64,000 bases of DNA from JBOICV01 sp050740255 (lineage in GTDB: Bacteria > Pseudomonadota > Gammaproteobacteria > Nevskiales > JBOICV01). Position 1 is the first letter of the stretch. Each line of letters opens with the position of its first letter. Below, in pieces: positions 42,144 to 51,484 of the stretch. A program made the position numbers and the translations under genes. The stretch covers positions 1 to 64,000 of the forward strand of contig JBOICV010000051.1 in NCBI GenBank assembly GCA_050740255.1, given 5' to 3'. The notes below the pieces were generated by a model. It worked only from the letters and a program-made list of their open reading frames with translations. It did not search any database and had not been told where the DNA came from.

Positions 42144-44627
42144 TTAACGCCCACGCGGCTTGGCGCGGGTAGTGGGCAGGGCTTGTGCCGGGTTATCGGG
42201 CCAGGGATGTCTCGGATAACGCCCCTTCATGTCCTTTTTGACATCCAGATAACCACGCGCCCAAAACCCCGCCAGGTCTTGCGTTACCGCGATGGGCCGG
42301 CGCGCGGGTGAGAGCAGATGCAGCACGAGCTTGAGGCGACCCTCGTTGACCGTCGGCGTGTCCGTACAGCCAAACATCTCCTGCAGTCTGACTTCCAGTG
42401 ACGGCGCCTCGGGCGGGTTGTAGTGCAGCGCGTGGCGCTGACCCGAGGGCACGGCGATATGGGTTGGTGCAAGCCGCGTCAGCGACTGCTGGCGCGGATA
42501 GTCCAGTAAGTTGTTCAGTATGCCGATAAGGTCGAGCTGCGCGAGATGCGCGCGGCGCGTCACGCCATCCAGATAGGGTGCAAGCCAGCGGTCGAGCGCG
42601 GCCGGCAGCGTCGCATCACCGACCTCCGGCCAGTCTTCCGCCGGCCGCCACGCGCGCAAGCTCATCACCCGGGCCTGCCACTGACGGGCTGCTTCCGTCC
42701 AGGGCAGGCAGCTCAAGCCGAGACTGCGGATGCCTTCCAGCATCGCCGCGCGCGCAGCCTCTCCCGCTTCGCGTAGCGGCCGCGCGCTCAGCACGATGGC
42801 GCCCAGCCGCTCCTGTTCCTGTGCCACGACTGACTCGGACTGCGCGTCCCAATAAACCACGGGTTTGCGCGTAATGCGCGGCGCGTGATCCGCGCGCACT
42901 TCGTCCTCGCTCAGCGCGACGGCCGCACGGATTTTCCGCGGAGGACCCGGGTCCCAGTGCGCAATCGCCAGCCATGGCTCGCGCGCGAGCGGATCGGTCT
43001 CGGGCAGGCGCGCTTCACCGCCGTCCACGCAAAGAAACGCAGCTTCCTTCTGGCCACGCAGACCGTCGCGGCGCCAGGCGATGCGTTCCGGATAAGCCCA
43101 ACTCACGATGCGCCCAAGCGGCGCATCGACCCAATCGGTTTCCGTTTCCTCGACCTGGCGTAAGAGCTGACGCGCTGAATCACGCACGCGCCGCGTCAGG
43201 CCAGATTCGGCGCGGCCCTTACGCACAGCGTTGATCAGCTCGGCCAGATCCGTTGTACCGCTTGAGCGTTCGTCGAGTATCGCGGCAGTCCACGCGGCGG
43301 GCGTGGCCAGCCCCTGACGCCTTGCCTCCAGCAGCATGTGTGCGCGGCGCGGCATCGCCGGCAGGCGCGCCAATTCCCGGCCATGCGGCGTGATCCGGCC
43401 CTGCGGGTCGAGCGCACCGAGCGCTTGTAGCAGCTCACGCGCGTAGTTCCAGTTGCTCTCCGGCGGCGCGTCGAGCAAGGCCAGCGCGGACGGGTTTGCA
43501 TGACCCCAGGCCGCGAGCTCGAGCACGAAACGCGTCAAATCGGCGGCCAATAGCTCCGGCGTGTCATGCGCCGTCAAACGGCCATGCTGCTCCGCACTCC
43601 ACAGCCGGTAGCAGACGCCGGGCGCCAGCCGGCCGGCGCGCCCGGCGCGCTGCTCGGCGCTCGCGCGCGACACGCGTACCGTATCGAGCCGGTTGGCACC
43701 GGCGCCTAAATCGAAACGCGCCACGCGCACATAACCGCCGTCAACTACCGTGGTCACGCCCTCGACCGTGAGGCTGGTCTGAGCGAGATTGGTCGCCAGA
43801 ATCACTTTGCGCCGGCCAGCCGGATCGGGCAGCAAAGCGGCGTCCTGCTCGGTGGCGGCAAGCTCGCCGTATAGCGGATACACACCGATAGCGCGGGCGG
43901 CAGCGTACTCATGTGCCTCCACGCGTCGTTGCGCAGCGCGGATTTCACGCGCGCCCGGCAGGAAGGCCAGAATGTCGCCGTCCGTCTCATCCAGGGCGCG
44001 CAATACCGCATTCGCCAGCGCGCTGTCGAACGGCTCCGCCGCGCGGGGTGTCGCGTAGCGGATATCGACCGGATAAAGCTGACCGCCGGCCTCGACTACC
44101 GGCGCGTCACCCAGCAGTTTGGCGACACGCTGGATGTCGAGCGTGGCGGACATGACCAATACACGCAGGGCGGGAACCAGATTCGCGCGGGCGTCGAGCG
44201 TCAGCGCCAGCGCGAGATCGGCGTCGAGACTGCGCTCGTGAAACTCGTCAAAGATCACGAGGCCGACACCCGCTAACTCCGGATCGCTTTGCAGGCGGCG
44301 CGCCAGCAGACCTTCGGTCAGCACCTCGATGCGGGTCCGGCTGGAGATGCGCCGCTCAAAACGGATTTGATAGCCGATGGTCTGGCCGACGCTTTCGCCG
44401 ACCAGGCTCGCCATCCGCGCCGCGGCGGCGCGCGCCGCCACCCGCCGCGGCTCCAACAGCACAATGCTTTTGCCCTGCAACCACGGTTCCTCAAGCAGGG
44501 CCAGCGGGATGGTCGTGGTCTTGCCTGAACCCGGTGGTGCGGCGAGCACCGCCGCACCCTGCCCGGCCAAAGCCCGGCGCAAATCGAGCAGCGCACGCAG
44601 CACCGGATAGTCAGGGAGTTTCATCAT
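42144..44627 (-). CDS. hrpB: ATP-dependent helicase HrpB
   Basis: 827 residues of the DEAH/RHA helicase family. Walker A PPGSGKTT, motif II DEFHERS (the HrpB variant of DEAH), motif III SATLD and motif VI QRAGRAGR are intact. The long C-terminal half ending with YPRHPWPDNPAQA is the HrpB-specific domain. The protein occurs widely in proteobacteria with unclear RNA targets. No operon partner; divergent from the unknown pair at 44673. Confidence 0.95.
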   Translation of the reverse strand: MMKLPDYPVLRALLDLRRALAGQGAAVLAAPPGSGKTTTIPLALLEEPWLQGKSIVLLEPRRVAARAAAARMASLVGESVGQTIGYQIRFERRISSRTRIEVLTEGLLARRLQSDPELAGVGLVIFDEFHERSLDADLALALTLDARANLVPALRVLVMSATLDIQRVAKLLGDAPVVEAGGQLYPVDIRYATPRAAEPFDSALANAVLRALDETDGDILAFLPGAREIRAAQRRVEAHEYAAARAIGVYPLYGELAATEQDAALLPDPAGRRKVILATNLAQTSLTVEGVTTVVDGGYVRVARFDLGAGANRLDTVRVSRASAEQRAGRAGRLAPGVCYRLWSAEQHGRLTAHDTPELLAADLTRFVLELAAWGHANPSALALLDAPPESNWNYARELLQALGALDPQGRITPHGRELARLPAMPRRAHMLLEARRQGLATPAAWTAAILDERSSGTTDLAELINAVRKGRAESGLTRRVRDSARQLLRQVEETETDWVDAPLGRIVSWAYPERIAWRRDGLRGQKEAAFLCVDGGEARLPETDPLAREPWLAIAHWDPGPPRKIRAAVALSEDEVRADHAPRITRKPVVYWDAQSESVVAQEQERLGAIVLSARPLREAGEAARAAMLEGIRSLGLSCLPWTEAARQWQARVMSLRAWRPAEDWPEVGDATLPAALDRWLAPYLDGVTRRAHLAQLDLIGILNNLLDYPRQQSLTRLAPTHIAVPSGQRHALHYNPPEAPSLEVRLQEMFGCTDTPTVNEGRLKLVLHLLSPARRPIAVTQDLAGFWARGYLDVKKDMKGRYPRHPWPDNPAQALPTTRAKPRGR

Positions 44628-44672
44628 CCGCTATGTTAGCTTTACAGCGATTTTGCGCTCCGGAACACCATC

Positions 44673-45038
44673 ATGCTGACCCCTATCAATATCGTCATCG
44701 CCCTGAATCTGGCTGCCTTGCTGATTCTCGTCTGGCGTTTCGCGCGTCTGCAGCGGCTCGGCACCGCGCTCGCAGTCGCCGCAGCGCCCATCGTGCCGCC
44801 GCCGACCTCGCCACCGGAACTGGAAGCACTGCTGGCCGAAGGCCGGCGTATGTTGATCAGCATCGAGATCCTCAACCCGATGCAGCTTGCCGCGAAGGAA
44901 TCCTGGTTTGCGAGCGTGTTCGGCACGCTCTCGCCGGCTCTGATCAAAAAAATAGTCAACGAACGCACGCAGAAAATGTTGGAAACCCAGCTAAAGGACT
45001 ATGGCGTCGAAGCGGACGTAAGGCTGCACCGTGCTTGA
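44673..45038 (+). CDS. Membrane-anchored unknown protein (121 aa)
   Basis: An N-terminal hydrophobic helix (NIVIALNLAALLILVW) is followed by a Pro-rich linker and a cytoplasmic-looking domain (LEALLAEGRRMLISIEILNP, then ALIKKIVNERTQKMLETQLKDYGVEADVRL by blocks). No family recognised. Overlaps the next gene by eight bases, so the two probably work together. Confidence 0.72.
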   Translation: MLTPINIVIALNLAALLILVWRFARLQRLGTALAVAAAPIVPPPTSPPELEALLAEGRRMLISIEILNPMQLAAKESWFASVFGTLSPALIKKIVNERTQKMLETQLKDYGVEADVRLHRA

Positions 45039-45477
45039 ACTGATGTTGGCGGCTTGCTGCCTGCTGACTCTGCTGGCTGCAGTTCAGGCGGTGAGTCTGG
45101 CGCGTCAGCAGCGCGCGTTGGCTTTGCAACTGCGCCGCGTCGCCATCCATCAAGCCGAAACCAGGCTGCTGGCTGCAGCCCGCAAGCGGCTCGCCGATGT
45201 GCAGGAATTGACCGAAGCTGCGCTTGCCGGCAGTACCACCGCGGTACGTAGCATTCACCGGGGCATCGCCGCCATTCCCTTCACCATTCTGGAAAACATC
45301 CCCGCGACGCGCGACACCACCAAGCTGGTGCGCGGCATTCATGACCTCACTGCAGACACGGTGTATGGCGCCATCTCGGCCATTAACCGCGCGCTCGGCA
45401 GTCAGCTGCGTCAATCGCTCAAACCGAACGGGCAGGATGCGCCGGGTTCGGCGCGCCTGCCGCCAAAAGAAGAATAG
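45031..45477 (+). CDS. Membrane-anchored helical unknown protein (148 aa)
   Basis: GTG start at 45031 overlapping the upstream gene. One N-terminal hydrophobic helix (LMLAACCLLTLLAAVQAV) precedes a long coiled-coil-like helix (ARQQRALALQLRRVAIHQAETR in parts) and a region LTEAALAGSTTAVRSIHRGIAAIPF that resembles amphipathic membrane-surface helices. The tail is polar. No family recognised. Followed six bases later by the PRMT-like gene, suggesting a three-gene unit. Confidence 0.68.
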   Translation: MLELMLAACCLLTLLAAVQAVSLARQQRALALQLRRVAIHQAETRLLAAARKRLADVQELTEAALAGSTTAVRSIHRGIAAIPFTILENIPATRDTTKLVRGIHDLTADTVYGAISAINRALGSQLRQSLKPNGQDAPGSARLPPKEE

Positions 45478-45483
45478 ATACGC

Positions 45484-46434
45484 GTGAGCGAAATCGAATA
45501 CCAGCGCAAGCTGCTCGGCGACGGCGTTCGCAATCAGGCCTTTCACGCGGCCTTGCAACGCGTGATCGTACCGGGTGAAACGACACTCGTGGATGTCGGC
45601 GCCGGCACTGGCTTTCTGAGCTTTCTCGCACTTACGCTCGGCGCGCAGCATTGCACGCTGATCGAGTACAGCGACACGCTAAAGCTGGCGCAGGATATTG
45701 CCCGCCGCAACCGGCTCAGCAAGCTGAGTTTCATTCAAAAGCATTCCACTGAAGTAAAAAAGCTTGCTCGGTCGGACGTGGTGCTCTCGGAAACGCTCGG
45801 TAACTACGCGCTGGAGGAAAACCTCATCGAGACGCTCAACGACGCCCAGCGCTTTCTAAAGCCCGGCGGGGTGGTCATCCCCGGCGCCGTGCAGCAGTTC
45901 GTCGCGCCGGTGATCAGCGGCCGGCTACAGAAGGAATTGGATGTGTGGCCGCGGGTAGGTTTCGGCCTCGATCTCGCGCCGGCACGCCAGGTCGCGCTAA
46001 ATAATATGTACGTGAAAAGCGTCATGCCGGCGGACATCGGCGGCGATACGGAAGTCGCGCGTTGCTGGGATCGCCTGCTATTCGCTGCGGATCAGGAAGC
46101 CCCGGCGAGCCTGCGACAGAGCCGGCAGAGCTGGAGCAGCGACGAGCTTCGCGCACGCGGCGCGCAACAGGTATACGGCTATGTGCTCTGGTGGGAAGCG
46201 GAGCTGGTGCCCGGCATCAGATTAAGTACCTCACCCTTCGCGCCCGCGACCCATTGGGAGCAGGTTTATCTACCCTTGCTCGACGCCGTGGCGCTCGGGC
46301 CGAAGCAGCAAATCGAGCTCACACTGAAATCCGATACGCGGGCAGCTGTGTGCGTTACTTGGCACACACGCCTGCTTAGCGGCGTCCAGTGCTTGCAGGA
46401 TGTGAAGCAGGATATGGCGAAAGGCCGGCTGTAG
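45484..46434 (+). CDS. Protein arginine methyltransferase-like SAM methyltransferase
   Basis: The 316-residue class I methyltransferase has motif I VDVGAGTGFLS (Gly39/41/43), the acidic ribose contact Glu61, and a double-glutamate loop SETLGNYALEENLI (Glu103, Glu111/112) at the position of the PRMT SExMG...E loop. The THW loop appears as ATHWEQVYLPL (Thr256-His257-Trp258), the PRMT hallmark. FLKPGGVVIPGAV and the beta-barrel-like second half also fit. The PRMT N-terminal YFxxY helix motif is not seen. Bacterial PRMT-like enzymes are uncommon; protein or small-molecule target unknown. GTG start, coupled to the two upstream genes. Confidence 0.78.
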   Translation: MSEIEYQRKLLGDGVRNQAFHAALQRVIVPGETTLVDVGAGTGFLSFLALTLGAQHCTLIEYSDTLKLAQDIARRNRLSKLSFIQKHSTEVKKLARSDVVLSETLGNYALEENLIETLNDAQRFLKPGGVVIPGAVQQFVAPVISGRLQKELDVWPRVGFGLDLAPARQVALNNMYVKSVMPADIGGDTEVARCWDRLLFAADQEAPASLRQSRQSWSSDELRARGAQQVYGYVLWWEAELVPGIRLSTSPFAPATHWEQVYLPLLDAVALGPKQQIELTLKSDTRAAVCVTWHTRLLSGVQCLQDVKQDMAKGRL

Positions 46435-46479
46435 TTCCTGCAACGCTGGAAATAAATCGGTTTACCTTGCAGCTCGCGG

Positions 46480-47919
46480 TCAACGCTGGTCGTCGGTGTC
46501 GGCGCTGACCGGGTGCCGCTCCAGCGGTATGCCGCCCTTGATCACGGCACGAATCCGCGACAGCGCATGCAGGTCGGTGCTTGGATCGCCTTCAACCAGC
46601 AGCAGGTCAGCCTGTTTCCCCGCGGCGACGATGCCGAACTCCGGCTCCTTGCCGTTGGCAAGAAAGCGGGCGGCATCCACGGTGGCGGCTCGGATCGCCT
46701 CGGCGGGTGTCAATCCAGCCTCGGTGAGCAGATGCAACTCGCGGTGTAGCCCGGGGCCCGGGAACATACCCGTCTGCGTATCGCTTCCGGCAAGAATCGT
46801 GACTCCGGCGGCGTGCAGGCGCCGCACATTGTCGCGCCACGCGGGCCGCAGTGGCCGCAGCATTTCCAGGAAGGGGCGGAAGTATTCAAGATTCTTGGCC
46901 TTCGGCACATGGTTGAATGCGGCAAGAACCTCGGCCGACACGGTCTCGCGTTCGAGCGGCGTTGGCTCGCGCGGGCCCTGTCCGAGCAATGCGTGGCTGT
47001 CGAATACAGCCATGGTCGCCACCATCGGAATCCGGTAGCCGGCGAGCCGTGCGATCTGGCCGTCCGGGATCCGCTCCTTGTAAACGCCATGTACCCAGAG
47101 CGCGACTCCGGCATCGGCGGCGTCGATGGCGTCTTCCACCGACCCGATGTGCGCCACCGCACGCAGGCCGCGCTGCCTGGCTTCGTCCACTGCCGCGGCC
47201 ACGACCTCGCGGCTAATACGCGGCGCCTGATCAGGGATGTGATCCACCGACAGCTTGATGACATCGGCGCCGAGCCCGGCGATTTCCTGCACCGCGGCCC
47301 GCGCCTGTTCGGCGGTGTCCACCTGTCGCGTGAAGCGCGGGATCAGATACCAGCGGATCCACCACGGCGCGAGGTATTCGAGAAGGGCCACCGGATGCCC
47401 GCCGGTAGCGGTCACCATTGGCCCGGCGGCAAAAATCCGCGGCCCTAGCAGTTCGCCGGACATCACCTGCGCGCGACGCTTGAAGGCTTGGCTCGAGAGA
47501 TCGGCCGGGTCGAGGACGGTGGTCACACCGCAGTAGAGGTAGGAGAGCATATTGCGCTCGGGATCCGGCAATTCGCCCACCCAGCTGGGCGCCGATGCGT
47601 TGCCGAGGTGGCCATGCATGTCGATCAGCCCCGGCAGCAGCGTCGCGCCGCTACCGTCTATTTCAAGCGCGCCGGCCGGGGCCCTGGCTTGGCCCACCGG
47701 CGTCACGGCCGCAATCCGATCTCCCGCCAGGAGCACGTCACGATTCGACGTCACGGCGCCGCTTTCGACGTTCAGCACCGCCACGTTCTTGATCAACACC
47801 GCCGACGGCTTTACCGACGGCGGCTGCACCAGTTCCGGCCCTTGGTCGCCGCAGGCGCTGACTAGCAGCGTCGCGGCGATCACAGCCAAAGCCATTGCTG
47901 TTGCGTGGTATCCCTTCAT
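46480..47919 (-). CDS. Amidohydrolase lipoprotein
   Basis: 479 residues with a signal peptide and lipobox LVSAC (Cys23). The amidohydrolase core has DMHGHLGN (metal HxH near 103), a Lys in VIKLSVDH, AHIGSVEDAI and the catalytic-Asp block LAGSDTQTG, followed by the usual C-terminal GKQADLLLVEGDP. It resembles secreted imidazolonepropionase/prolidase-like amidohydrolases. Expected at the periplasmic or outer-surface membrane. Substrate unknown. Confidence 0.88.
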   Translation of the reverse strand: MKGYHATAMALAVIAATLLVSACGDQGPELVQPPSVKPSAVLIKNVAVLNVESGAVTSNRDVLLAGDRIAAVTPVGQARAPAGALEIDGSGATLLPGLIDMHGHLGNASAPSWVGELPDPERNMLSYLYCGVTTVLDPADLSSQAFKRRAQVMSGELLGPRIFAAGPMVTATGGHPVALLEYLAPWWIRWYLIPRFTRQVDTAEQARAAVQEIAGLGADVIKLSVDHIPDQAPRISREVVAAAVDEARQRGLRAVAHIGSVEDAIDAADAGVALWVHGVYKERIPDGQIARLAGYRIPMVATMAVFDSHALLGQGPREPTPLERETVSAEVLAAFNHVPKAKNLEYFRPFLEMLRPLRPAWRDNVRRLHAAGVTILAGSDTQTGMFPGPGLHRELHLLTEAGLTPAEAIRAATVDAARFLANGKEPEFGIVAAGKQADLLLVEGDPSTDLHALSRIRAVIKGGIPLERHPVSADTDDQR

Positions 47920-48020
47920 GGTGATCTCTCCCTGTTTTGCTGATTCACGTTAGTTATTCTTGGCGCGGCCAATGTCAGAACGGGCGCCGGTGGCGGCGGC
48001 AACGCGATGGCTGAGCGATT

Positions 48021-49394
48021 TCACGCCGCAATCCCGCATGCGGTCTCAAGCTCGGCGAGCGCGTGCTCGGTGAAATCCAGCAGGCGCTGCATGCTGGGTA
48101 TGGACCGCCGGCAGGCGGTGTAGCCGAAAGCCACCTGGTCGCAATAGCTGGTCAGAGTGATGTTGAGCGCCTGACCGTCAATCGGAATCGAAACCGGATA
48201 GCTCTCCTCCAGCCGCGCGCCGTTCCAGTACAGCGGCCTGGTGGGGCCCGGGACATTGGAAATCACCACGTTGAACGCCGGTCGGATGCGATCAAAGCCG
48301 ATCAAGGAGGTGGCGAACATCGGGCTGAGCGCGGCTGCGGAATAACCCATCTGTTCCAAACGGCTCATCTGCGACATGCGCTCTTTGGCGCGCTGAGTTG
48401 AAGCCACGATCGTTTCCAGCCGCTGCGCGGGGTCTTCGATCTGGCTGCCCAGGTTGGCCAGGATCACCGCGACCTGGTTGCCGCCTTCCGGCCCATCCGC
48501 TGCACGTACTGAAACCGGCACCATCGAGATCAATGCTTGCTCAGGCAGCGCATTGTGCGCGATCAGATATTCGCGCAGGGCCCCGGCACACATGGCCAGC
48601 GCCACATCGTTGACGGTCGCCCCGGCCGCTTTGCCGACCTTCTTGATGCGCGCCAGGGAGAAGGATTGCGCGGCGAAGCGGCGTGAGCTGCTGATGCGCA
48701 CGTTGAACATCGTCGGCGGTGCCTGGTAGGGCGTCGCATCGGTTAAATCGTGCCGGCTTTTACGCAGCAAATCCTTCAGGCCGCGCGCCGCGCCGGGGAT
48801 GATCCGGTAGTTGACTCCGAGGGTTTTCACGAGCGCATTGAGCGGGCTGCCCGGATCCGCCAGTACGACGTCGTCTTGCTCGCGCTTAGCCCTCGGCCTG
48901 GCCCAGGGCGGGGGCATATCGCGTTCACCGGGGTCCTCGCTAAGCGCCTTGCGCGCTTCGCGCGTTGCAGCCACCCCATCGAACATGGCGTGATGCACCT
49001 TGGAGAAAATGGCGAAGCGTCCATCGTGCAGCCCCTCGATCACATTGGTTTCCCACAGCGGGCGGCTGCGATCCATGAGACTGCCGTGCAGGCGCGAAGT
49101 CATCGCCAGCAGCTCGCGGATACGGCCGGGCTGCGGCAGCGCGAGGTGCCGGAAGTGATGATCCAGATCGAACTGCTCGTCTTCCCGCCACAACCAGCTG
49201 CCGCGGAATACCAGACGCTGGTTATAGGGTGTCAGCGGCGCCTGATGAACGCGCATCTTCTCGACCAGCTGGCCGACGAACTCGGACGATGCTCCTGCGG
49301 GCAGGCTGAAAAGTTGCAGGCCGGCAACATGCATCGGCTGACGCCGGTGTTCCGCAATCAGAAACATGGCATCCATGGGGGACAAGGCTTTCAT
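48021..49394 (-). CDS. Wax ester synthase / acyl-CoA:diacylglycerol acyltransferase (WS/DGAT)
   Basis: 457 residues of the bifunctional WS/DGAT family that makes wax esters and triacylglycerol storage lipid. The active site HHxxxDG is intact as HHAMFDG (His134, His135, Asp139). The conserved N-terminal MKALSPMDAMFLIAE, the NVVISNVPGP block and the C-terminal LNITLTSYCDQ are also present. Length normal. Next gene in the same direction is an SDR 17 bases upstream, which may supply reduced substrates. Confidence 0.94.
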   Translation of the reverse strand: MKALSPMDAMFLIAEHRRQPMHVAGLQLFSLPAGASSEFVGQLVEKMRVHQAPLTPYNQRLVFRGSWLWREDEQFDLDHHFRHLALPQPGRIRELLAMTSRLHGSLMDRSRPLWETNVIEGLHDGRFAIFSKVHHAMFDGVAATREARKALSEDPGERDMPPPWARPRAKREQDDVVLADPGSPLNALVKTLGVNYRIIPGAARGLKDLLRKSRHDLTDATPYQAPPTMFNVRISSSRRFAAQSFSLARIKKVGKAAGATVNDVALAMCAGALREYLIAHNALPEQALISMVPVSVRAADGPEGGNQVAVILANLGSQIEDPAQRLETIVASTQRAKERMSQMSRLEQMGYSAAALSPMFATSLIGFDRIRPAFNVVISNVPGPTRPLYWNGARLEESYPVSIPIDGQALNITLTSYCDQVAFGYTACRRSIPSMQRLLDFTEHALAELETACGIAA

Positions 49395-49410
49395 AGCGAT
49401 TCCTGTTGGC

Positions 49411-50403
49411 TCAGCTCTTTATGTGGCCGGTCTGCTTAAACCAAGCCAGCGCGCGGCGGATGGCATCGTCCAGAGAGGTTTGTACGCGAAAACCCAGCTC
49501 GCGCTCGGCCTTGGCGCCGCTGAGAAACTGGCCCGCCGACATCACAGCGATCGCGGTCGCATCCACCTTCGGCAGCGGTCCCTTCAGACATTTGTAGCGC
49601 AGCGCCTGCACCGAGGCAACCACCCTCGCCACCGGCAAGGGGATCGCGCGCGGCGCCGGTACTCCGGCGAGTTGCGCGATTCTGGCCACCAGCTCGTCCA
49701 TCGTCACGTTGCTGCCGGTGAGCAGATAACGTTCACCTGCTCGCCCGTCTTCGCAAACCCGCACCAGGCCAATACCTGCATCGCCGGCATAGATCACGTT
49801 ACGTTTACCCTTCACATAGCCCGGCAAACTGCGGTTGGCGATCTCCACGATCAAGCGCCCGGTGGTTGAGCCGGGGTCGTAGTCACCGAAGCTCATCGTC
49901 GGAATACCGATCACCACCGGCAGGCCGTCCTGCGCCTTGCGCCGCGCCTGCGCGTCCATCGCCCACTTCACTTGCAGGTAAGAGTTCTTGTTAGCCGGCG
50001 CTTCGGTGTACTCCAGTGTTTCATCGCCCGGCTCCCCGCTCGGATGCCGCCGCAGCGCGATGGCGCCGCCCAGGTAAACGATTTTCTTTAGCGAGTGCCG
50101 TGCGCAGGCCGCGTAAAAGTGATCCATCTGCGTGAGCGCGGTGGCGACTTCCTCCCGCCAAGGGCGCGGCACCGTGGGGTAGTAAGCCGCGCAGTTGATG
50201 ACCGCTTCGGCGCCATCCAGCGCTTGCGCCAGTGCATCCGTGTCGTTCAGGTCGGCCACCACCGAGCGGAATTTCAAATCGGCCAGCGGCTGCAAATTGC
50301 TGGAGGCGCGACGGATCACGATCAACTCGTGTCCGCGTGCCAGCGCCGCGCGCGCGGCGTGCTGGCCCAGCAAGCCGGTGGCCCCAAGAACGGCAATACG
50401 CAT
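49411..50403 (-). CDS. NAD-dependent epimerase / dihydroflavonol-reductase-like SDR
   Basis: 330-residue extended SDR with GATGLLGQ at the N-terminus, NCAAYYPTVPRPW, and the Tyr/Lys pair in NSYLQVKWAMD. C-terminal block AERELGFRVQTSLDDAIRRALAWF is typical of the dihydroflavonol-4-reductase-like branch. It lies 17 bases before the WS/DGAT gene in the same direction, so a shared lipid-related pathway is likely. Substrate unknown. Confidence 0.87.
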   Translation of the reverse strand: MRIAVLGATGLLGQHAARAALARGHELIVIRRASSNLQPLADLKFRSVVADLNDTDALAQALDGAEAVINCAAYYPTVPRPWREEVATALTQMDHFYAACARHSLKKIVYLGGAIALRRHPSGEPGDETLEYTEAPANKNSYLQVKWAMDAQARRKAQDGLPVVIGIPTMSFGDYDPGSTTGRLIVEIANRSLPGYVKGKRNVIYAGDAGIGLVRVCEDGRAGERYLLTGSNVTMDELVARIAQLAGVPAPRAIPLPVARVVASVQALRYKCLKGPLPKVDATAIAVMSAGQFLSGAKAERELGFRVQTSLDDAIRRALAWFKQTGHIKS

Positions 50404-50455
50404 AATTTTTTCTCCGAATTTGTAGCGCGCTATCCGCCGCGACTATCATCCCCGT

Positions 50456-51358
50456 ATGTACGAGCACGATCATCATAGCCACGATTCCAGCACCGAGCAG
50501 GCGCTGACCCGCGCGCTGCTGTTCACGCTCGGCTTTGCAGTGGTGGAAGGCGTGGTTGGCTATTGGGCCGGCTCGCTGGCGCTGCTCAGCGACGCGGGCC
50601 ACATGTTCACCGATGCCAGCAGTCTGGCGCTCGCCGCGCTGGCCGCCCATATCGCGCGCCAGCCGGCCAGCCGCCGTCACAGCTGGGGCATGGGCAGGGC
50701 CGAGGTTTTGGCGGCGCTGATTAATGCTTTGCTGATGCTGGCGATTGTTGCAGGTGTGGTGTACGGCGCGATTCTGCGCCTGCAGCAGCCGGTGCCGGTC
50801 AACGGCGGCGCGGTATTTGTAGTCGCGGCATTGGGCCTGGCCCTGAATCTGCTGGTGTTACGCACCCTGACGCACAGCCACCAGACGCTTAACACCCGCG
50901 GCGCGATTCTGCATGTACTCGGTGACGCGCTGGGCTCAGTCGCGGCGCTAGGCTCAGGCGTCGTGATCATGCTCACCGGCTGGACGCCGATAGACCCGAT
51001 TCTGTCGCTGGTGATCTGCGGCTTGATTCTGACCTCTGCCTTGCGGCTGTTGCGCGAGGGCTTGCACGTCGTGATGGAAGGGGTGCCGCGGCATCTCAGC
51101 CTGGAGGAGATCGGCAAGACCATGGCGCAGGTGCCGGGCGTGACCGCGGTGCATGACTTGCATGTCTGGCAAGTCAATTCGGACCGCATCGCGCTGTCGG
51201 CGCACGTGGTGCTGCGCCGGATGGAGGATTGGCTCGCGGTTCTGGCAGAACTCAACCGCCGCCTGAAACAGGACTACGGGATTGATCACGCGACGTTGCA
51301 ACCGGAACCATTGCCAACAGTGCCGCTGCCGATGCCCGGTGCGGCGCACCGCAGTTAA
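50456..51358 (+). CDS. Cation diffusion facilitator, zinc exporter (ZitB/CzcD type)
   Basis: The 300-residue inner-membrane transporter has six helices. The transport site HxxxD is present in TM2 (His49, Asp53 in LLSDAGHMFTD) and in TM5 (HVLGD), the arrangement for zinc-selective CDF proteins. A His-rich N-terminus (HDHHSHD) and a cytoplasmic C-terminal domain (TAVHDLHVWQVNSDRIALSAHV in blocks) complete the family pattern. It exports zinc and perhaps cadmium or cobalt in exchange for protons. Confidence 0.93.
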   Translation: MYEHDHHSHDSSTEQALTRALLFTLGFAVVEGVVGYWAGSLALLSDAGHMFTDASSLALAALAAHIARQPASRRHSWGMGRAEVLAALINALLMLAIVAGVVYGAILRLQQPVPVNGGAVFVVAALGLALNLLVLRTLTHSHQTLNTRGAILHVLGDALGSVAALGSGVVIMLTGWTPIDPILSLVICGLILTSALRLLREGLHVVMEGVPRHLSLEEIGKTMAQVPGVTAVHDLHVWQVNSDRIALSAHVVLRRMEDWLAVLAELNRRLKQDYGIDHATLQPEPLPTVPLPMPGAAHRS

Positions 51359-51379
51359 CTAAGAAAGCGGCAGGTCTCC

Positions 51380-51460
51380 ACCCGTTCGCCCTGAGGTATC
51401 GAAGGGCGAACCGACAGGAGAGCGCGCCGTTCGATGCTTCGATACCTCAGCACGAACGGA
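51380..51460. repeat. Paired palindromic dispersed repeat
   Basis: CGTTCGCCCTGAGGTATCGAAGGGCGAAC is a hairpin (arms GTTCGCCCT and AGGGCGAAC), and a second similar unit with GATGCTTCGATACCTCAGCACGAACGG follows in inverted orientation. It is related to the CCTGAGC...GTCGAAGG module at 7477-7500 and 20579-20601. It lies between the convergent zinc exporter and DUF4403 genes and may stop transcription. Confidence 0.55.
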
Positions 51461-51484
51461 ACGTATGCCCGCTGCCAACGACTG

